Origin: Pseudomonas protegens
Lineage (GTDB): Bacteria > Pseudomonadota > Gammaproteobacteria > Pseudomonadales > Pseudomonadaceae
Length of the DNA stretch: 64,000 bases
Assembly: GCF_003363755.1 (NCBI RefSeq)
Contig: NZ_CP031396.1
Span: 3,070,501 to 3,134,500, forward strand
Direction: 5' to 3'
The notes under the pieces were generated by a model. The model was not told the origin of the DNA and searched no databases. It saw nothing but the letters and a program-made list of their open reading frames with translations. The position numbers and the translations under genes are program-made. Each line of letters begins with the position of its first letter. Position 1 is the stretch's first letter. This document shows positions 46,973 through 56,478 of this stretch, one piece after another.

Positions 46973-48364
46973 ATGAATCTGCCGCTGATCCTCAACCTGC
47001 TGGTGTTCCTGGCCCTGCTGCTGGGCCTGGCACAAACCCGCCACACCACCTGGAGCCTGGCCAAGAAGGTCCTGCTGGCCCTGGTGCTGGGCGTGGTCTT
47101 CGGCATCGCCCTGCACAGCCTCTACGGCGCCGGCCACCCGGTGCTCAAGGCCTCCATCAGCTGGTTCGACCTGGTGGGCAATGGCTACGTGCAGTTGCTG
47201 CAGATGATCGTGATCCCACTGGTGTTCGCCTCGATCCTCAGCGCCGTGGCCCGCCTGCACAACGCCTCGTCCCTGGGCAAGATCAGCTTCCTGACCATCG
47301 GCACCCTGCTGTTCACCACCGCCATCGCGGCGCTGGTGGGCATCGGCCTGACCAACCTGTTCGGCCTGACGGCCGAAGGGCTGGTGGCCGGCACCCAGGA
47401 AATGGCCCGCCTGCAAGTGATCCAGAGCGATTACGCGGGCAAGGTCGCCGACCTCAACGTGCCGCAGCTGCTGCTGTCGTTCATCCCGCAGAACCCTTTC
47501 GCCGACCTGGCCCGGGCCAAGCCGACCTCGATCATCAGCGTGGTGATCTTCGCCGCCTTCCTCGGTGTCGCGGCGCTGCAACTGCTCAAGGATGACGCCG
47601 ACAAGGGCCAGAAAGTGCTCAACGCCATCGACACCCTGCAAGCCTGGGTAATGCGCCTGGTGCGCCTGGTGATGAAGCTGACCCCGTACGGCGTGCTGGC
47701 GCTGATGACCAAGGTGGTGGCCGGTTCCAACCTGCAGGACATCATCAAGCTCGGCAGTTTCGTGGTGGTGTCCTACCTCGGCCTGGGCCTGATGTTCGTG
47801 GTCCACGGCCTGCTGGTGGCCCTGGCCGGGATCAACCCGCTGCGCTTCTTCCGCAAGATCTGGCCGGTGCTGACCTTCGCCTTCACCAGCCGCTCCAGCG
47901 CCGCCAGCATTCCCCTGAGCATCGAAGCCCAGACCCGGCGCCTGGGCATTCCCCAGTCCATCGCCAGCTTCGCCGCTTCGTTCGGCGCCACCATCGGCCA
48001 GAACGGTTGCGCCGGCCTGTACCCGGCCATGCTGGCGGTGATGGTTGCCCCCACCGTGGGCATCAACCCGCTGGACCCGCTGTGGATCGCCACCCTGGTG
48101 GCTATCGTGACCTTGAGTTCCGCGGGCGTGGCCGGCGTGGGCGGCGGCGCGACCTTCGCCGCACTGATCGTACTACCGGCCATGGGCTTGCCGGTGTCAT
48201 TGGTGGCGTTGCTGATTTCCGTGGAGCCGCTGATCGACATGGGCCGCACGGCGCTGAACGTCAGCGGTTCGATGACCGCCGGCGCCATCACCAGCCAAGT
48301 GATGCAGCAAACCGACAAGGCGTTGCTGGACGCCGATGAGCACGCGGAACTGGCTCAGGCTTGA
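46973..48364 (+). CDS. tcyP: L-cystine-type sodium/proton symporter (TcyP, DAACS family)
   Basis: 463 residues with about eight or nine hydrophobic helices plus re-entrant loops. The DAACS features are [17 protein letters not shown] (serine-rich re-entrant loop), [21 protein letters not shown], and the late [17 protein letters not shown] motif. Length and the C-terminal pattern are closest to E. coli YdjN/TcyP, a cystine importer; other dicarboxylate or amino acid substrates remain possible. It is divergent from pchP with a 240-base shared regulatory gap. Confidence 0.87.
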   Translation: MNLPLILNLLVFLALLLGLAQTRHTTWSLAKKVLLALVLGVVFGIALHSLYGAGHPVLKASISWFDLVGNGYVQLLQMIVIPLVFASILSAVARLHNASSLGKISFLTIGTLLFTTAIAALVGIGLTNLFGLTAEGLVAGTQEMARLQVIQSDYAGKVADLNVPQLLLSFIPQNPFADLARAKPTSIISVVIFAAFLGVAALQLLKDDADKGQKVLNAIDTLQAWVMRLVRLVMKLTPYGVLALMTKVVAGSNLQDIIKLGSFVVVSYLGLGLMFVVHGLLVALAGINPLRFFRKIWPVLTFAFTSRSSAASIPLSIEAQTRRLGIPQSIASFAASFGATIGQNGCAGLYPAMLAVMVAPTVGINPLDPLWIATLVAIVTLSSAGVAGVGGGATFAALIVLPAMGLPVSLVALLISVEPLIDMGRTALNVSGSMTAGAITSQVMQQTDKALLDADEHAELAQA

Positions 48365-48371
48365 TTGACCT

Positions 48372-48416
48372 CTTCGCCGGCAAGCCACCCCCGACGAGGG
48401 ACGACTTGCCGGCGAA
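48372..48416. repeat. REP-derived hairpin
   Basis: CTTCGCCGGCAAG (48372-48384) and CTTGCCGGCGAAG (48404-48416) are perfect inverted arms between the convergent tcyP and folA genes, a likely transcript-end structure for both. Confidence 0.75.
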
Positions 48417-48420
48417 GCGC

Positions 48421-48933
48421 TTAACGCTTCTCCCACACCTCGAAGCGGTACGCCGGCTTGTCCCCTTCCGGCGGATTCGGCACATCCGACACCAACTGCC
48501 ATTGGTCCAGATCGAACGCTGGAAACCAGGCATCCCCTTCCGGGCTCAAGGCCACCCGCGTCAGATACAGACGATCGGCCTGCTCCAGGCCTTGGCTATA
48601 GAGCTGCGCGCCGCCTATCAGCATCAGCTCGTCGGCCCCCTGCTCCAGGGCCCACTCCTGGGCACGGACCACCGCGGCCTCCAATGACGGATAAACCTCG
48701 GCACCTTCGAGCACCAGATCGGTCTGACGACTGACCACGATATTCAACCGCCCCGGCAAGGGCCGGCCCAGGGAGTCCCAGGTCTTGCGCCCCATGATGA
48801 TCGGCTTGCCCAGGGTCGTGGCCTTGAAGTATTTGAAATCCCCCGGCAAGTGCCAGGGCATGCTGTTGTCGACGCCGATCACGCGGTTTTCACCGAGGGC
48901 CGCGATCAGGCTGAGAGGGAGAGATTTTTTCAT
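48421..48933 (-). CDS. folA: Dihydrofolate reductase
   Basis: 170 residues. LIAALGENRVIGVDNSMPWHLPGD carries the Trp/Asp pair of the folate site (split across 8-31). GKPIIMGRKTWDSLGRPLPGR binds NADPH, and LMLIGGAQLYSQ is the conserved glycine pair. It regenerates tetrahydrofolate; thyA, which consumes methylene-tetrahydrofolate, is 14 kb away on the same strand. Confidence 0.97.
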   Translation of the reverse strand: MKKSLPLSLIAALGENRVIGVDNSMPWHLPGDFKYFKATTLGKPIIMGRKTWDSLGRPLPGRLNIVVSRQTDLVLEGAEVYPSLEAAVVRAQEWALEQGADELMLIGGAQLYSQGLEQADRLYLTRVALSPEGDAWFPAFDLDQWQLVSDVPNPPEGDKPAYRFEVWEKR

Positions 48934-49029
48934 GCCGGCGAGGATACCAGAGGGCCCAAGCCTGGCAACTTCACCCGACCGCCGCTGCAGCAGTTATGCT
49001 CAGCGCACTTTAAAGCGATGGAATGACGC

Positions 49030-50409
49030 GTGACTGCACTGACTCCCCTGCAACGACTGTGGCTGACCGAAACCGTGCGCCTGCGCGAGGAGCACGCCGG
49101 GCCACTGGACGATCAGGAAGCCAACCGCCTGGCCCGCAACCAGGGCGGCGACCTGGCCACCCGCATCCAGACCCGAGCCCTGTGGCTGGCCCAGCGCGAC
49201 GGTCTGCACAGCGCTTTGCTGCACTGGCTGCAAGGCGCACGCCTGGCCTTGCTGATGCTGGCAGTATTGGCGGTCCTGAGCGGTGCCGGCCTGGCCTTCA
49301 GCGCCCTGGGCAACACCCAGCAACCGGTCAATGTGTTCTGGGCCCTGGGCAGCCTGCTGGGCCTGAACCTGATCCTGCTGCTGAGCTGGCTGATCGGCCT
49401 GCTGTTCGCCGGCGAGCACAGCGCCAGCCTGGGCCGGCTGTGGCTATGGCTGAGTGAAAAGTTCTCCCGCGACGCCAAAGCCGCGCAGTTGCCACCGGCC
49501 CTGTTGCTGTTGCTGCAGCGGCGCAAGCTCAATCGCTGGGCCCTGGGCGCCCTGGTCAACGGCCTGTGGTGCCTGGCCCTGTTCAGCGCCGTGGTCATGC
49601 TGCTGTTGCTGCTGACCACCCACCGCTACAGCTTTGTCTGGGAAAGCACCCTGCTGGGCGCCGATGCCTTCGTGGCCATTACCAACGCCTTGAGTGCCCT
49701 GCCCCGTGGCCTGGGCTTTGGCGCGCCGAGCGTGGCGAGCATCCAGGCCAGCACCCGGGACGTCTACAACACCGAGCTGATCCGCCAGTCCTGGGCCATC
49801 TGGCTGGTGGTGCTGGTGATGATCTACGGCGTGCTGCCGCGCCTGCTGCTGATGCTGTTCTGCCGCTGGCGCTGGAAACGCGGACAGGCCCGCCTGCAAC
49901 TGGACCTCAAGCTGCCGGGCTACGCCCAATTGCGTGAGCGCCTGATGCCCAGTAGCGAGCGCCTGGGGGTCAACGATGCCGCACCCAAGCAGTTGCACCG
50001 CGTCGAAGGCGGGGTCAGCGCCCAGGACAGCAGCGGCGCCCTACTGGTGGCCATCGAGCTGGACGACCAGCGTCCCTGGCCGCCGCAACTGCCGGACAGC
50101 GTCAAGAACGCCGGCATCCTCGACAGCCGCGAGTCGCGCAACCGCCTGCTGGAGCAGATGAGCCGCTTTCCCCCGGCGCGCCTGGTGATCGCCTGCGATC
50201 CGCGACGCTCGCCGGATCGCGGCAGCCTGGGACTGATCGCCGAACTGGCCCGCAGCGCCAGCGCCACCCGGGTCTGGCTGCTGCAAGCTCCGCCCGGCCA
50301 GGCCCTGGATGCCGACCGCCTGGGGGATTGGCACACCGCCCTGCAGCAGCTGGAGCTGCCGTTCGCCGATTGCGCGCCCCTCAACTGGCTGGAGACCGGT
50401 CATGACTGA
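49030..50409 (+). CDS. DUF2868 membrane protein
   Basis: 459 residues. The N-terminal part has LWLTETVRLREEH and DLATRIQTRALWL. At least four transmembrane helices follow (about 70-88, 98-122, 175-200, 255-275). A soluble C-terminal domain resembles no enzyme I know (ending LPFADCAPLNWLETG). The family is uncharacterised. The start is GTG 49030. It overlaps the downstream GTPase gene by 8 bases, and the two families recur together. Confidence 0.82.
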   Translation: MTALTPLQRLWLTETVRLREEHAGPLDDQEANRLARNQGGDLATRIQTRALWLAQRDGLHSALLHWLQGARLALLMLAVLAVLSGAGLAFSALGNTQQPVNVFWALGSLLGLNLILLLSWLIGLLFAGEHSASLGRLWLWLSEKFSRDAKAAQLPPALLLLLQRRKLNRWALGALVNGLWCLALFSAVVMLLLLLTTHRYSFVWESTLLGADAFVAITNALSALPRGLGFGAPSVASIQASTRDVYNTELIRQSWAIWLVVLVMIYGVLPRLLLMLFCRWRWKRGQARLQLDLKLPGYAQLRERLMPSSERLGVNDAAPKQLHRVEGGVSAQDSSGALLVAIELDDQRPWPPQLPDSVKNAGILDSRESRNRLLEQMSRFPPARLVIACDPRRSPDRGSLGLIAELARSASATRVWLLQAPPGQALDADRLGDWHTALQQLELPFADCAPLNWLETGHD

Positions 50410-51781
50410 TGTTCGCCAAAAACCCCTGAAACTGGCGGTGGTCGGCCACACCAACGTCGGCAAGACCTCGCTGCTGCGCACCCTGACCCGGGACGTGGAC
50501 TTTGGCGAAGTCTCCCACCGCCCCAGCACCACCCGGCATGTGGAGGGCGCCCGCCTGTCGGTGGATGGCCAACCCCTGCTGGAGCTCTACGACACCCCGG
50601 GCCTGGAAGACGCCATCGCCCTGCTGGACTATCTGGAGCGCCTGGAGCGCCCGGGCGAGCGCCTGGACGGCCCGGCCCGGCTGGCACGCTTTCTCGACGG
50701 CAGCGAGGCTCGGCAACGCTTCGAGCAGGAAGCCAAGGTCCTGCGCCAGCTGCTGGCCTCGGACGCCGGGCTCTATGTGATCGACGCCCGGGAACCGGTG
50801 CTGGCCAAGTACCGGGATGAGCTGGAAGTGCTGAGCGGCTGCGGCAAGCCGCTGCTGCCGGTGCTGAACTTCGTCAGCAGCGCCGAGCAGCGTGAAGGCG
50901 ATTGGCGCGAAGCCCTGGCCCGCCTGGGGCTGCACGCCCTGGTGCGGTTCGACAGCGTGGCGCCACCGCAAGACGGCGAACGGCGCCTGTATGAAAGCCT
51001 GTCCCTGCTGCTGGAGCATGCGCGCCCGGCCCTGCAACGGCTGATCGACGACCAGCAGGCCCAACGTCTGGTGCGCCAGCAAAGTGCGGCACGGCTGATT
51101 GCCGAACTGCTGGTGGACTGCGCCGCCTGCCGCCGCAGCGTAGCCAGCGACACTCAGCAGGAACAGCAAGCCATCAGTGAGTTGCGTCAGGCGATTCGCC
51201 AGCGTGAACAGCGCTGCGTCGAAGCCCTGCTCAAGCTCTACGCTTTCCGCCCTCAGGACGCCTCGGCCAGCGATCTGCCGCTGCTGGACGGGCGCTGGGG
51301 CGACGACCTGTTCAACCCGGAAACCCTCAAGCAACTGGGGGTGCGTGTCGGTGGCGGAATCGCCGCGGGCGCGGCGGCCGGGGCCGGCGTGGATCTGCTG
51401 GTGGGCGGCTTGACCCTGGGCGCCGCGGCGTTGGCCGGGGCCATTGCCGGCGGCGCGCTGCAGACCGCACGCAGTTATGGCAGTCGCCTGCTGGGCAAGC
51501 TCAAGGGCCAGCGCGAATTGACCGTGGACGACAGCGTGCTGCGCCTCTTGGCACTGCGTCAGCGGCAGCTGGTGCAGGCGCTGAACCTGCGCGGACACGC
51601 GGCCATGGACAGCATCCGCCTGGCCACGCCGGAGGATAAGAGCTGGCGCGAGGGCAAGTTGCCGGAAGCCTTGAGCAAGGCTCGGGCTCATCCGCAGTGG
51701 TCATCGCTCAATCCCCATGCGCGCCTGAGTCAGACCGAGCGCCAGGAGCAGATCGAGGCCCTGGCTCAACATCTGCTGTAG
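50402..51781 (+). CDS. DUF3482 GTPase
   Basis: 459 residues. The G1 loop is GHTNVGKTS (15-23), G2-like threonines lie in RPSTTRHVEG, and G3 is DTPG (64-67). The usual G4 NKxD is not seen; NFVSS occupies its place, so guanine recognition may differ. After a helical section comes a glycine/alanine-rich stretch (about 318-360, GGGIAAGAAAGAG and LAGAIAGGAL) that could insert in or lie on the membrane. Function is unknown. It overlaps the DUF2868 gene, its probable partner. Confidence 0.85.
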   Translation: MTDVRQKPLKLAVVGHTNVGKTSLLRTLTRDVDFGEVSHRPSTTRHVEGARLSVDGQPLLELYDTPGLEDAIALLDYLERLERPGERLDGPARLARFLDGSEARQRFEQEAKVLRQLLASDAGLYVIDAREPVLAKYRDELEVLSGCGKPLLPVLNFVSSAEQREGDWREALARLGLHALVRFDSVAPPQDGERRLYESLSLLLEHARPALQRLIDDQQAQRLVRQQSAARLIAELLVDCAACRRSVASDTQQEQQAISELRQAIRQREQRCVEALLKLYAFRPQDASASDLPLLDGRWGDDLFNPETLKQLGVRVGGGIAAGAAAGAGVDLLVGGLTLGAAALAGAIAGGALQTARSYGSRLLGKLKGQRELTVDDSVLRLLALRQRQLVQALNLRGHAAMDSIRLATPEDKSWREGKLPEALSKARAHPQWSSLNPHARLSQTERQEQIEALAQHLL

Positions 51782-51890
51782 CCGCTGCCAAGCCCGCGAG
51801 GCTGCGCCAAGGGCCGCAGGACCTTCAACACTCCCAGAAGCGGCGCCTCCTGCGCAGCCGTTCGCAGCCTGCGGCAGCAGCTACAAAAAC
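51778..51890. repeat. GTAGCCGCTGCC-type intergenic repeat
   Basis: It begins GTAGCCGCTGCCAAG and ends with the inverted GCAGCCTGCGGCAGCAGCTAC, the family also seen at 5276 and 32556. It fills the gap between the convergent GTPase and HD-domain genes. Confidence 0.55.
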
Positions 51891-51906
51891 CAAGCCTGAA
51901 CCACGA

Positions 51907-52455
51907 TCAAAGCAGCGCCAAGGCCTTATCCTTGAGGATCTGCAGGTCCATCACCGGCACCCACATTTCCTTGGCCTGCTCGTCCCAGTGACGCATGCGC
52001 AAGCTCAACGCACACAGCGGGTCGAGTTCAAAGGCCGCCGCCTCTGCCGCGCTCATCACCCCACCCTGATACGCCAGGGTACGTCGGCTGGCCTCGCTCA
52101 GCCGCTGGTAATACCCCGGCTCCTTGAACGTCAGGTAACGCTTGGCCTGGACGTGGTATTCCACCAGTCGTGCCAGGCGCTCGCTGAAGCCCGCCCGGCG
52201 CAGATAATCGGCCCCCAGGCGCTCATGGCTGACCACGCCAAAACCGCCCATGTTCTCGGCATCCTGCTGACAGATGTGCCCGATATCGTGGAAGAACGCC
52301 GCCAGCACCACTTCGTCGTCATAACCTTCCGCCAGGGCCAACTGCGCCGCCTGGGACATATGCTCGATCTGCGACACCGGCTCGCCGATGTAGTCGTCAT
52401 CGCCAAAGCGCTCGTACAGGCCGAAAACCTCATCAATCACTTGCTGGCGACTCAT
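51907..52455 (-). CDS. PhnZ-like HD-domain mixed-valent iron oxygenase of phosphonate clusters
   Basis: 182 residues. Ligand-like residues are His32 (EHM), His56-Asp57 (FFHDIGH), His77 (SHE), His101 (YHVQAKRY) and Asp158 (RHWDEQAK). Tyr22 and Glu25 precede them. From memory, PhnZ has Y24, E27, H34, H58-D59, H80, H104 and D161, so every position aligns with a shift of 2-3. PhnZ cleaves the C-P bond of 2-amino-1-hydroxyethylphosphonate; relatives act on N-methylated forms. ATG 52455 overlaps the FAD gene stop by one base. No PhnY-type hydroxylase gene is nearby. Confidence 0.85.
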   Translation of the reverse strand: MSRQQVIDEVFGLYERFGDDDYIGEPVSQIEHMSQAAQLALAEGYDDEVVLAAFFHDIGHICQQDAENMGGFGVVSHERLGADYLRRAGFSERLARLVEYHVQAKRYLTFKEPGYYQRLSEASRRTLAYQGGVMSAAEAAAFELDPLCALSLRMRHWDEQAKEMWVPVMDLQILKDKALALL

Positions 52456-53588
52456 CACGCCTCCTCCAGTACCCGGACGATATTGCCCTCGGCCATGGCC
52501 GGACCGACGCTCATGCCCACCCCAGTGTGCATCAGCGCCACATAGAGCCCGGGGGCCGCCTCCAGGAAGGAGAACGGCCCAGGCCCGCGAGCACCATAGA
52601 CGCCCTGCCAGCGCTCCACCACCTGGACCTTGCAGCCCAGGGTCTGCTCGGCCAGCTCGATCAGCCAGTTATCCACCTGTTCGCTATTGAAAGGCGACGG
52701 ATCGCTGCCGTAATCATGGGAATCGCCGATGATCACCTCGCCATAAGGAGTCGGGCTGATCAGCAAGTGAATGCCGTGCTCATGCAGGTGTGGCGCTTCA
52801 CGCAGGATCTGCGCCTGTACGGCGGCCGCTTCCGGCAGATCGGCAAAGGCGCCGTAATGCACGCAACTGAGCCCGGTGAGCAACGCATGTTGCAAGTTCA
52901 GGTTGACCTGGGGCCGGGCGCGAAGCATCTGCAAGCGGCAGATCTGCGGTTGCAAGGCCGCGATCTGCTCGGCCAGCAGGGTCTGATAATCGTGCCCCGA
53001 ACACAGCACGATGCGTGGCGCTTGGAAGCGGCCAGCGGTGCTGTGCAGTTGCCCCGGCTCGATGTCACGCACCAGGGTCGAAAAGTGGAACTGCACCCCC
53101 AGGTCGCGGCGCAGGTAGTCGATCAACAGCGCAATGGCTTCCCGGGAATACAGCTGCTGGTCGTCCAAGCCATGCAACGCCGCCCGATGATGGCGGAACT
53201 GGCCACCGTACAGATCATTCAGCGCCGCGCCCTGAAGCAGCTCGACGCGGTAGCCGTGCTCGCGCGCGCGGCCGGCACAGAAGGCCTCCAGCAACTGCTC
53301 TTCGGCTTCGTTGCGGGCGAACAGGTAAGAACCGTTGCGCTTGAGTGGCAGGCCTGCCAGTTGTTGCCAATCCGCCCAGATATCGCGGCTGGCACGGGCC
53401 AGCTCCAGCATGCGGCCCGGTGGCTGGCCGGTGACCAGGGCCTGGCCGAAGTTGCGCACCGAAGCGCCCAAAGGCGTGGCGCTGCGCTCGAAAACTCGCA
53501 CCCGCAGACCGCGTTTGGCAGCCGCGTAGGCGTGGGACAGGCCGAGGATGCCGGCGCCGACGATCAGTAGATCGCTGTGATGGGTCAT
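52455..53588 (-). CDS. Phosphonate-cluster FAD-dependent oxidoreductase (DAO family)
   Basis: 377 residues. The N-terminal FAD-binding motif GAGILG is at residues 11-16, and RNFGQALVTGQPPG and YGARGPGPFSF are present. This is the D-amino-acid-oxidase-like family (TIGR03364) repeatedly found in 2-aminoethylphosphonate clusters. I recall members reported to oxidise N-methyl-aminoethylphosphonate to phosphonoacetaldehyde, so amine oxidation of an aminophosphonate is a reasonable inference. It shares TGATG with the HD-domain gene. Confidence 0.85.
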   Translation of the reverse strand: MTHHSDLLIVGAGILGLSHAYAAAKRGLRVRVFERSATPLGASVRNFGQALVTGQPPGRMLELARASRDIWADWQQLAGLPLKRNGSYLFARNEAEEQLLEAFCAGRAREHGYRVELLQGAALNDLYGGQFRHHRAALHGLDDQQLYSREAIALLIDYLRRDLGVQFHFSTLVRDIEPGQLHSTAGRFQAPRIVLCSGHDYQTLLAEQIAALQPQICRLQMLRARPQVNLNLQHALLTGLSCVHYGAFADLPEAAAVQAQILREAPHLHEHGIHLLISPTPYGEVIIGDSHDYGSDPSPFNSEQVDNWLIELAEQTLGCKVQVVERWQGVYGARGPGPFSFLEAAPGLYVALMHTGVGMSVGPAMAEGNIVRVLEEA

Positions 53589-53610
53589 GAGTGGTGTCCT
53601 GGTGGGAAGC

Positions 53611-53671
53611 GCCTTCGCTGGCGAGCCGGCTTCTACAAACCCGGTAGAAGCGGCTGGCCGGCGAAAGCGAT
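53611..53671. repeat. REP pair
   Basis: CCTTCGCTGGCGAGCCGGCTTCTAC and GTAGAAGCGGCTGGCCGGCGAAAGC are inverted REP units in the gap between the binding-protein gene and the FAD oxidoreductase gene, inside an otherwise co-directional cluster. Confidence 0.65.
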
Positions 53672-53678
53672 TGATCGG

Positions 53679-54704
53679 TTACTGCTTGGCAACTTTTTCC
53701 GACTTGCCGTCATAGCGCTTGCGCCATTCGGCGAGTATCTGGTCGCGGTTCTTCGAGACCCAGGCAAAGTCATTCTTGATCAGGCGCTGCTCGTAGTCCG
53801 CTGGCAGCTCGGTCTGCGGCTTGGCGATGCCCGGCTGAGCCAGGACGGCGAAGTTTTCCTTGTACAGCTCCATGGCTTCGGGGCTGGCAGAGAAGTCGGC
53901 GAGCTTCTTCGCCGCCTCTTCATGAGGGGTGCCCTTGATCACTGCGGTGGCTTCGATTTCCCAGCCCAGGCCTTCCTTGGGCAGGATGATGTCCAGCGGC
54001 GCGCCCTGGCGCTTGAGCTGCACGGCCGGGTATTCGAAGGAAATGCCAATCGGGAACTCGCCGGCGGCGGCCAGCTTGCACGGCTTGGAGCCGGAGTGGA
54101 CGTACTGGCCGATGTTCTGGTGCAGGTCGTCCATGTACTGCCAGCCCTGTTTCTCGCCGAAGGTCTGCAGCCAGGCGCTGACGTCAAGGAAGCCGGTGCC
54201 CGAAGACGCCGGGTTGGGCATGACGATCTTGCCCTTGTACTCGGGCTTGGTCAGGTCCTGCCAGCTCACCGGTTTGCTCAGGCCCTGCTTCTCGGCCTCC
54301 ACGGTGTTGAAGCAGATGGTCGCGGCCCACACGTCCATGCCGACCCAGGTCGGTGGGTTGGCGGCGTCGCGGTAGTTCGGGCCGATCTTGCCCAGGTCCT
54401 TGGGCGCATAGCTTTGCAGCATGCCCTGCTGATCGAGGATCGCCAGGCTGGACGCCGCCAGGCCCCAGACCGCGTCCGCTTGTGGACGGGCTTTTTCCGC
54501 CAGCAGCTTGGCGGTGATGATCCCGGTGGAATCACGCACCCACTTGATCTCCACGTCCGGGTTGGCCTTTTCGAAGGCTTGCTTGTAGGACTTCAATTGC
54601 TCGGCTTCAAGGGCCGTGTAGACCGTCAGTTCGGTTTTCGCAGCAAAGGCGTTCAGGCTGACAGCAGAGAGGACGGCAGCGGCAAGAGCCAGGGGCTTGA
54701 ACAT
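53679..54704 (-). CDS. Periplasmic binding protein of a 2-aminoethylphosphonate-type ABC transporter
   Basis: 341 residues. A Sec signal peptide is cleaved after AFA (residue 21). The mature protein is an iron/spermidine-type binding fold beginning ELTVYTALEAEQL, with WVRDSTGIITAKLLAEK, MPNPASSGTGFLDVSAWL and FEYPAVQLKRQGAPLDI blocks. It fits the TIGR03261-like phosphonate-binding group. The neighbours (permease, ATPase, HD and FAD enzymes, LysR) support an aminophosphonate ligand, but binding is inferred. Confidence 0.85.
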   Translation of the reverse strand: MFKPLALAAAVLSAVSLNAFAAKTELTVYTALEAEQLKSYKQAFEKANPDVEIKWVRDSTGIITAKLLAEKARPQADAVWGLAASSLAILDQQGMLQSYAPKDLGKIGPNYRDAANPPTWVGMDVWAATICFNTVEAEKQGLSKPVSWQDLTKPEYKGKIVMPNPASSGTGFLDVSAWLQTFGEKQGWQYMDDLHQNIGQYVHSGSKPCKLAAAGEFPIGISFEYPAVQLKRQGAPLDIILPKEGLGWEIEATAVIKGTPHEEAAKKLADFSASPEAMELYKENFAVLAQPGIAKPQTELPADYEQRLIKNDFAWVSKNRDQILAEWRKRYDGKSEKVAKQ

Positions 54705-54752
54705 GGTGCGGTTCCTTAGTGAGTGCAGATCAGAGGGTGAGTGAGCAGGAAA

Positions 54753-56477
54753 TCAGTGGCCCGGGGCGCTTTGCCGCCAGGCCTGGGAGCGGCGCAACAG
54801 CCCGCGGGAAGCCCCGGCCAGCAGCAGCGAGACGCCGGCCGAGGTGAACAGGATCAGGGTCGACATCGCCGCAGCGCCGCCCACATTGCCGGCGTCGTCC
54901 ATGTTCAGCACGGCCACGGCGGCGAGGATGGTGTCGGGGCTGTAGAGGAAGATCGCTGCCGACACCGTGGTCATGGCCGAGACGAACAGGTAGCGCACGA
55001 TGTCCAGCAACGCCGGCAGGCAGATCGGTACGGTAACCCGCAGGTAGTGCCGGTACAGCGGCGCCTTGAGCGACAGCGCGGCGGCCTCGAACTCGGCATC
55101 CAGCTGGCGCAGGGCGGTGGTGGCAGTCATCTGCGCGGTGGTGAGGTAGTGGGCGATGGTGCACACCACCAACAGGGCCATGCTGCCGTAGAACACATGC
55201 AGCGGATTGCCGTTGAGGTTGAAGAAGAACACATAGCCCAGGCCCAGCACCAAACCGGGCACCGCCATCGGCACGAAGCTGAGCATGCGCAACGCCAGGT
55301 TCAGGCCACGCTGGCCGCTGGTTTTCTCCATCAGGTAGGCCCCCGTGAAGATCACCACACTGCCGATCAACGCTGTGCACAGGGCCATGGTCAGGCTGTT
55401 GCGGTAGGCCAGCCAGCCGCCACCGGCGGTGTCGTTGAACTGGTAGTGATTCAGCGACAGCGACAGGTTGTAGGGCCAGAACTTCACCAGGGAGGAATAC
55501 ACCGCCATGCCGAACACCAGCAGCAAGGTCGCGCAGATCAGCAGCACGATGGCCAGGTAGCAACCATCGCGCAGCCGCGACGGCGCCGGTTTGAACACCT
55601 GGGCACGACCGCTCATGGAGTCGCCATGACGACGGCGCAACCAGGCATCGACGCCGAAACTGAACAACGCCGGCAGCAGCAACACCATGCCGATCAAGGC
55701 GCCGCGGCCGAACTGCTGCTGGCCCACCACCGCCTTGTAGGCCTCCAGGGCCAATACCTGATAGTCGCCGCCCACCACCACCGGCACGCCGAAGTCGGTG
55801 ATGGTCAGGGTGAACACCAGGCAGAACGCGGCGAACACCGCTTGCCGGGTGGCCGGCCAGGTGATGCTGCGAAAGGCCTTGGCGGGGCTGGCGCCCATGC
55901 TCGATGCGGCATCGAACAGCCGCGCATCCGCCAGGGACAGGGCCGAGAGCAGGATCATCAGGGCATGGGGAAAGGTGTAGATGACTTCGCCGAGAACGAT
56001 GCCCCAGAAGCCGTAGATGTTCTCGGCGAACAGGCCACGCAGCATCCCCTGGTTGCCGAACAGATAGACCAGGGCAATGCCCGGCAGCATCGACGGCGCC
56101 ATCAGCGGCAACAGCGACAGACCACGCCACAGGCCCTTGCCGGGAATCAGCGTGCGTTGCAGCGCGTAGGCGAACAGATAAGCCAGGGGCACCACGATGG
56201 CGGCCACGCTGAGGGAGACTTTCAGGCTGTTGCCCAGCAACCAGTGGAAGTTGTCGCTGGTCACCAGTTCACGGGCCGCCACCCAGCCACCGCCCTGCCC
56301 GGCCTCGGCGCTGAAACCGCGCCAGAAGATCGCCAACAGGGGCAACAGCACCGCTACACCCAGCAGGAGCAGAAGCAGAACCTTGCCGCCGACGACAAAG
56401 ATACGGTCGCCGATCTCGGCACGAGAAGCCTGGCGCGCCCGCTTGGCAGGTAGCGGCAGGGACATTGGCACGCTCAT
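54753..56477 (-). CDS. ABC permease (fused, two membrane domains), 2-aminoethylphosphonate type
   Basis: 574 residues with about twelve hydrophobic helices in two BPD-transport-like halves, so one polypeptide supplies both permease domains. The first-half EAA-type loop is DAASSMGASPAKAFRSITWP and the second-half loop is EAAALSLKAPLYRHYLRVTVP. ATG 56477 is one base past the ATPase stop; a longer frame reaching 56603 would overlap that gene. It forms the import channel with the ATPase and binding protein. Confidence 0.88.
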   Translation of the reverse strand: MSVPMSLPLPAKRARQASRAEIGDRIFVVGGKVLLLLLLGVAVLLPLLAIFWRGFSAEAGQGGGWVAARELVTSDNFHWLLGNSLKVSLSVAAIVVPLAYLFAYALQRTLIPGKGLWRGLSLLPLMAPSMLPGIALVYLFGNQGMLRGLFAENIYGFWGIVLGEVIYTFPHALMILLSALSLADARLFDAASSMGASPAKAFRSITWPATRQAVFAAFCLVFTLTITDFGVPVVVGGDYQVLALEAYKAVVGQQQFGRGALIGMVLLLPALFSFGVDAWLRRRHGDSMSGRAQVFKPAPSRLRDGCYLAIVLLICATLLLVFGMAVYSSLVKFWPYNLSLSLNHYQFNDTAGGGWLAYRNSLTMALCTALIGSVVIFTGAYLMEKTSGQRGLNLALRMLSFVPMAVPGLVLGLGYVFFFNLNGNPLHVFYGSMALLVVCTIAHYLTTAQMTATTALRQLDAEFEAAALSLKAPLYRHYLRVTVPICLPALLDIVRYLFVSAMTTVSAAIFLYSPDTILAAVAVLNMDDAGNVGGAAAMSTLILFTSAGVSLLLAGASRGLLRRSQAWRQSAPGH

Positions 56478-56478
56478 C

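Noticed and set aside
46733..47806. Very long minus-strand open frame running upstream of pchP through the transporter gene
   Set aside because: It is antisense to tcyP, has low-complexity His/Gln/Gly composition typical of high-GC shadow frames, and the true pchP start at 46732 supplies a signal peptide.
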